A DNA stretch of 13,905 nt from JACMLD01 sp036500065 (lineage in GTDB: Bacteria > Bacteroidota > Bacteroidia > Chitinophagales > Chitinophagaceae): positions 1-13,905 of the forward strand of contig DASYCT010000443.1 of the NCBI GenBank assembly GCA_036500065.1, written 5' to 3'. Below, in pieces: positions 13,075-13,905 of this stretch. The notes beneath the pieces are model-generated. The model did not search any database and was not told the origin of the DNA. It saw only the letters and a list, made by a program, of their open reading frames with translations. The translations under genes were made by a program, and so were the position numbers. The number at the start of each line of letters is the position of its first letter. Position 1 is the stretch's first letter.

Positions 13075-13905
13075 CTACTGCTTCACAAACCGTACGCTCG
13101 TTTCTCCTCCCTGCAGTATATACCATCCTTTGGGCAATTGTTGCGTGCTGATCGTAAAGCTGTTGACGCCCTGCGCAACAGCAATATTTTGTTGCAACAT
13201 CAACTGCCCGGTTGCGCTGATAACGTGCAGTTGCAGCGTGCCGCCGGTTGGGGATGAATATTGTACAAATGCATTTCCCGATACCAGGCTGTTGATCAAC
13301 CGGAGTTGCGGGCCATTGCCGCCGTTGAGTTTTATTGCGATCACGAGGCTGTAATTATAACTACCATCTATGTTGACCGTTTCCAGGCGATAGTATACCA
13401 TTGAAACACCTGGCAATGCCTGCTGGTCGGTATAACTGTATTGCGCGCCGAGATCAGAGCCGCCGGCGGCGATAGTAACGACGGGGGTAAAGGACTGGCC
13501 GTCGGTGCTACGCTGCAATTCGAAATGGCTGCCGCCGGTTTCCTGCGCTGTGGTCCAGTTGAGCATCCTGCCCTCGCTGGTAAGCGTTCCGTTGAAAGAA
13601 GCCAGGGTGATGGGCAGGGCCATTTGCGCCTGGTTGCCCGCCATATAGTTGGCCGCATATTTCCAGGGGCCAAAGACCTGGCCGGTAGTGGCGGTGGTAA
13701 GGCTATACTGAACGCGCATGCGTATTTTATTTTGAAAGCCGTTCGCTTTCGGCACGAGGGTTTTGACGATGGCCGCCGACATACCGCCGGTGATGGCGGC
13801 ATACGATGACTGTTTGCCGGTGGTTGTGGCGCTGTTGGTAATGGTAGTCGTGTGGGTGAAGGCCACGCCGTTCTGTTCCACATCCCAGGTCAACCGGCCT
13901 TTGGT
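13075..13905 (-). CDS. Secreted protein with T9SS-type tail, C-terminal part (cut by window edge)
   Basis: The 276 residues visible form the C-terminal part; the frame is open to the right edge, so the N-terminus lies outside. After a beta-rich stretch (TTTITNSATTTGKQ, KIRMRVQYSLTTATTG) comes a fibronectin-like module from about LPITLASFNGTLTSEGRMLNWTTAQETGGSHFELQRS to YYRLETVNIDGSYNYS. The last 80 residues end in LPKGWYILQGGETSVRFVKQ, a typical type IX sorting-domain finish. The layout matches that of the convergent gene at 11698-12951, although the residues differ. The phrase NKIRMRVQYS near GPWKY suggests a domain like those in large extracellular Bacteroidota proteins. Function unknown. 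Confidence 0.88.
   Translation of the reverse strand, partial: TKGRLTWDVEQNGVAFTHTTTITNSATTTGKQSSYAAITGGMSAAIVKTLVPKANGFQNKIRMRVQYSLTTATTGQVFGPWKYAANYMAGNQAQMALPITLASFNGTLTSEGRMLNWTTAQETGGSHFELQRSTDGQSFTPVVTIAAGGSDLGAQYSYTDQQALPGVSMVYYRLETVNIDGSYNYSLVIAIKLNGGNGPQLRLINSLVSGNAFVQYSSPTGGTLQLHVISATGQLMLQQNIAVAQGVNSFTISTQQLPKGWYILQGGETSVRFVKQ

Overview
The window looks like chromosomal DNA of a Bacteroidota member, probably Chitinophagaceae or a close relative. This rests on an ECF sigma/FecR anti-sigma pair, a DUF3127 protein, two secreted proteins with a type IX secretion (T9SS)-like C-terminal tail, signal peptides ending in A|Q, and a general lack of strong Shine-Dalgarno sequences. It is an inference from gene content; no marker gene is present. 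No tRNA, rRNA, CRISPR array, transposase or integrase was seen.

Left part (1-7202, all minus strand). Read in the direction of transcription, a tightly spaced gene string runs: ECF-like sigma factor (7202-6609); single-pass membrane protein with an anti-sigma-like N-terminus and periplasmic TPRs (6599-5862); unrecognised 176-residue protein ending in ten consecutive prolines (5830-5300); subtilisin-family (S8) peptidase without a signal peptide (5280-3922); and a large exported TPR-CHAT protein with a C-terminal membrane anchor (3908-1092). Gaps are 9 to 31 bases, so this is very probably one operon. It joins a caspase-like (CHAT) peptidase, a second peptidase and a sigma/membrane-sensor pair, and is the best candidate for a little-described system here. 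Further down the same strand lie a second ECF sigma factor (1006-389, probably TTG start) and the start of a FecR anti-sigma factor cut by the window edge. That pair resembles the usual SusC/SusD-type regulators and may be a separate unit.

Middle part (7203-9293). A short divergent gene for a 75-residue protein is followed by an imperfect inverted repeat and a strong intrinsic terminator. Next comes a two-gene methionine sulfoxide reductase operon, msrB-msrA, both apparently lipoproteins. The MsrB has lost all four zinc-binding cysteines, and neither enzyme has an obvious classical resolving cysteine. Downstream is a perfect 36-bp inverted repeat that looks like a dispersed REP-type element.

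Right part (9294-13905). This holds a DUF3127 protein with an SSB-like acidic tip, a small secreted protein, a CAP-domain (SCP/YkwD-like) protein, a YdcF/DUF218 protein, and two convergent genes for secreted proteins that share the same C-terminal layout (a fibronectin-like module plus a sorting tail). Clear intrinsic terminators separate several of these units. The last gene runs off the right edge. No gene-free stretch exceeds about 250 bases.
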